The notes beneath the pieces are model-generated. The model did not search any database. It worked only from the letters and a program-made list of their open reading frames with translations, and was not told the DNA's origin. From an uncultured Clostridia bacterium (GTDB lineage Bacteria; Bacillota; Clostridia; TANB77; CAG-508), in assembly GCA_934155625.1 (NCBI GenBank), contig CAKPHD010000015.1, forward strand, positions 1-33,581: DNA of 33,581 bases, read 5' to 3'. The first letter of the stretch is position 1. Each line of letters begins with the position of its first letter. Made by a program: the position numbers and the translations under genes. Below are positions 31,780-33,581 of the stretch, piece by piece.

Positions 31780-32451
31780 ATGAAAAAAATTTTAAATTTT
31801 ATTAAAAATTCCAAAATAAAAAATATTACTATTATTACATTTTTATTATTTTTATATACATTTATTTGTGCTCAACATTACGCTTCAGCGGTATCCACTA
31901 ATTTATCAGAAGCAGTATTTAGATTACATGTCCTTGCGAATAGTAATTCTGAAGAAGATCAATCCTTAAAATTGAAAGTAAGAGATTCCTTATTAAATTA
32001 TATGAATAATTTATGTTCTAATTGTTCTACAAAAGAAGAGGCAATTTCATTAGCAAATATTCATAAAGATGATTTTCAACAAATAGCTGAAAATACTATA
32101 AAAGAAAATGGATATAATTATCCTGTAAAAATAAATATAAATAATTTTTACTTTCCAACCAAAAATTATGGTGATATTACACTCCCTGCAGGATTTTATG
32201 ATGCTTTAAGAGTAGAAATTGGAGAAGCCAAAGGTAAAAATTGGTGGTGTGTAATGTTTCCTTCGTTATGTTTTATAGATGTATCATCTGGAATAGTTAA
32301 TGATGAAGCAAAGGAAAATTTAGAAGAAAATTTAGACCAAGAATCATATAATCTAATTTCAGAACAAAATAATACTGAAATTGAATTTAAATTTAAGCTA
32401 GTAGAATTCTTCTCTAATAATGGTCTATTTACAGCCAATAAAAATAAGTAA
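31780..32451 (+). CDS. spoIIR: SpoIIR, stage II sporulation signalling protein
   Basis: SpoIIR is made in the forespore, exported into the intermembrane space, and triggers SpoIIGA to cleave pro-sigma-E in the mother cell. This 223-residue protein has an N-terminal export/anchor segment (about 16-34, ITIITFLLFLYTFICAQHY) and the family blocks VFRLHVLANSNSEEDQSLK and KVRD, LPAGFYDALRVEIGEAKGKN, and NWWCVMFPSLCFID near residues 150-165. AGGAGG precedes the ATG by about seven bases. Sigma-F control is expected; a weak match (TGTATA at 31705-31710, GGTTAATAA from 31724) is upstream. murA follows 90 bp downstream with its own promoter. Confidence 0.95.
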   Translation: MKKILNFIKNSKIKNITIITFLLFLYTFICAQHYASAVSTNLSEAVFRLHVLANSNSEEDQSLKLKVRDSLLNYMNNLCSNCSTKEEAISLANIHKDDFQQIAENTIKENGYNYPVKININNFYFPTKNYGDITLPAGFYDALRVEIGEAKGKNWWCVMFPSLCFIDVSSGIVNDEAKENLEENLDQESYNLISEQNNTEIEFKFKLVEFFSNNGLFTANKNK

Positions 32452-32480
32452 TATTCTATCGATTTTTTCTTCCAAAACTG

Positions 32481-32509
32481 TTGTAATATTATGCTTTTTA
32501 TGATATATT
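32481..32509 (+). promoter_or_regulatory. Promoter of murA
   Basis: -35 TTGTAA (32481-32486), 17-bp spacer, extended -10 TGATATATT (TATATT at 32504-32509), 32 bases before the TTG start. Confidence 0.6.
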
Positions 32510-32541
32510 TCTGGTGAATAGAAATTTAAGGAGGAATACTT

Positions 32542-33581
32542 TTGGAAAAATTAGTTATAACTGGAGGAACACCTTTAAAAGGAGAAGTAACAATTAGTGG
32601 TGCCAAAAATGCTGCAGTAGCAATTTTACCAGCAACACTTTTAATAGATGGAATATGTACTATAGAAAACTTACCTAATATAAGTGATGTAAAAAAATCA
32701 TGCGAAATATTAGAAGGTCTTGGTGCAAAAATAACTTGGAACAACACAAACGAAATTACAATAGATACCAGAAACATAGTCAAAACAAATGCATCTGAAG
32801 AATTAACAAGCAAATTCAGAGCATCTTACTATATATTAGGAAGTATGCTTGGACGTACAGGAAAAATATCTGTTGGTATGCCTGGTGGATGTAAATTAGG
32901 AGCTAGACCTATAGACCAACATATAAAAGGTTTTGAAGCTTTAGGTGCAAAAGTAGAAGTTGGACAAGGAAAAATTTTAGCAACAGCTGACAAATTAGTT
33001 GGCAACTCAATTTATATGGATGTAGTTTCTGTTGGTGCTACAATTAATGTAATGCTTGCAGCAGTTTTAGCAGAAGGAACAACAATAATTGATAATGCTG
33101 CAAAAGAGCCTCATATTGTAGATGTAGCAAACTTTTTAAATACTATGGGAGCAGATATTCGTGGTGCAGGAACAGATGTTATAAAAATAAATGGTGTAGA
33201 AAAATTAAAAGGCAATGGAACTTATTCTGTTGTACCTGATCAAATTGAAGCAGGTACATTTATGCTTGCTGCCGTAGCCTCAAAAGGAGATATTTTAATA
33301 AAAAACTGTATTACAAAACATTTAGAAGCAATAACAGCTAAAATTTTAGAAATTGGCGGACATGTTGAAGATTTTGGTGATGAAATTCGAGTTTGGTGTG
33401 ACGAAAGACCATCAAAAGCTATAATAAAAACTCAACCATATCCTGGATTTCCAACAGATTTACAACCACAAATGGGAGTTGTACTTTCAATTGCAAACGG
33501 TACTAGCAGAATTATTGAAAATATTTGGGAATCTAGATTTCAATATACTGATGAACTTAATAAAATGGGAGCAAATATAAC
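32542..33581 (+). CDS. murA: MurA, UDP-N-acetylglucosamine 1-carboxyvinyltransferase, 3' end missing
   Basis: MurA transfers enolpyruvate from PEP to UDP-GlcNAc, the first committed step of peptidoglycan synthesis in the cytoplasm. About 346 of the usual 415-420 residues are in the window; the frame is open at the right edge. It starts with TTG (32542-32544), six bases after AAGGAGG. SGAKNAAVAILPATLL holds the conserved Lys22-Asn23, and GMPGGCKLGARPIDQHI carries Cys117, the residue attacked by fosfomycin. VVPDQIEAGTFM and the FPTDLQPQMGV block follow. In Bacillus murAA precedes spoIID, so a sporulation gene may follow here too, beyond the window. Confidence 0.97.
   Translation, partial: MEKLVITGGTPLKGEVTISGAKNAAVAILPATLLIDGICTIENLPNISDVKKSCEILEGLGAKITWNNTNEITIDTRNIVKTNASEELTSKFRASYYILGSMLGRTGKISVGMPGGCKLGARPIDQHIKGFEALGAKVEVGQGKILATADKLVGNSIYMDVVSVGATINVMLAAVLAEGTTIIDNAAKEPHIVDVANFLNTMGADIRGAGTDVIKINGVEKLKGNGTYSVVPDQIEAGTFMLAAVASKGDILIKNCITKHLEAITAKILEIGGHVEDFGDEIRVWCDERPSKAIIKTQPYPGFPTDLQPQMGVVLSIANGTSRIIENIWESRFQYTDELNKMGANI

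Overview
The window is very AT-rich (about a quarter G+C by eye), uses strong AGGAGG-type ribosome binding sites, and carries endospore genes: an SspF-like small acid-soluble spore protein, ypeB and spoIIR. With murF, murA, a UgtP-like lipid glucosyltransferase and the ffs-dnaX-ybaB-recR cluster, this points to a spore-forming Clostridia-type Firmicute. It is probably an uncultured gut lineage, but genus and order cannot be settled from this sequence. Most genes lie on the minus strand.

Layout. 1-200: start of a SipW-type secreted protein. 201-597: no gene, but a 184-bp nested inverted repeat. 598-3664: YhaO/YhaN-like nuclease and ATPase pair. 3789-7394: restriction-modification-like module, an N6 DNA methyltransferase broken by a one-base frameshift in its SAM-binding motif plus a PD-(D/E)XK nuclease. 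7529-10421: three-gene operon with a lone VirD4/TraG coupling ATPase and two unrecognised small proteins. 10543-12856: J-domain protein and murF. 13094-15430 (plus): FHA-FHA-ABC transporter. 15459-17708: two exported proteins. 17906-19536: spore protein and ypeB. 19640-20764 (plus): glycolipid glycosyltransferase. 20857-25065: recR, ybaB, dnaX, SRP RNA, an anchored protein, tadA and tRNA-Arg(CCU). 25171-26393: two-gene membrane operon. 26565-27111: hicB with an internally deleted hicA. 27265-27972 (plus): TtcA-like protein. 28024-31101: phosphosugar mutase and UDP-sugar pyrophosphorylase. 31183-31635: unknown gene. 31780-33581 (plus): spoIIR and the start of murA.

How genes work together. The phosphosugar mutase, the UDPGP-type pyrophosphorylase and the UgtP-like transferase could form a route from glucose-6-phosphate through UDP-glucose to glucosyl-diacylglycerol. 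MurF and MurA both serve peptidoglycan precursor synthesis. dnaX, ybaB and recR are the usual replication-repair cluster next to SRP RNA. SspF-like protein, YpeB and SpoIIR act in sporulation and germination.

Most notable points: a hicAB operon whose toxin has been reduced to 21 codons while promoter, operator and antitoxin remain; the stand-alone VirD4 operon with three repeated acidic tail motifs; the frameshifted methyltransferase; the 184-bp hairpin element; and a 37-bp tandem repeat that fills the dnaX-ybaB gap. Many promoters here show exact 17-bp spacing and are listed separately.
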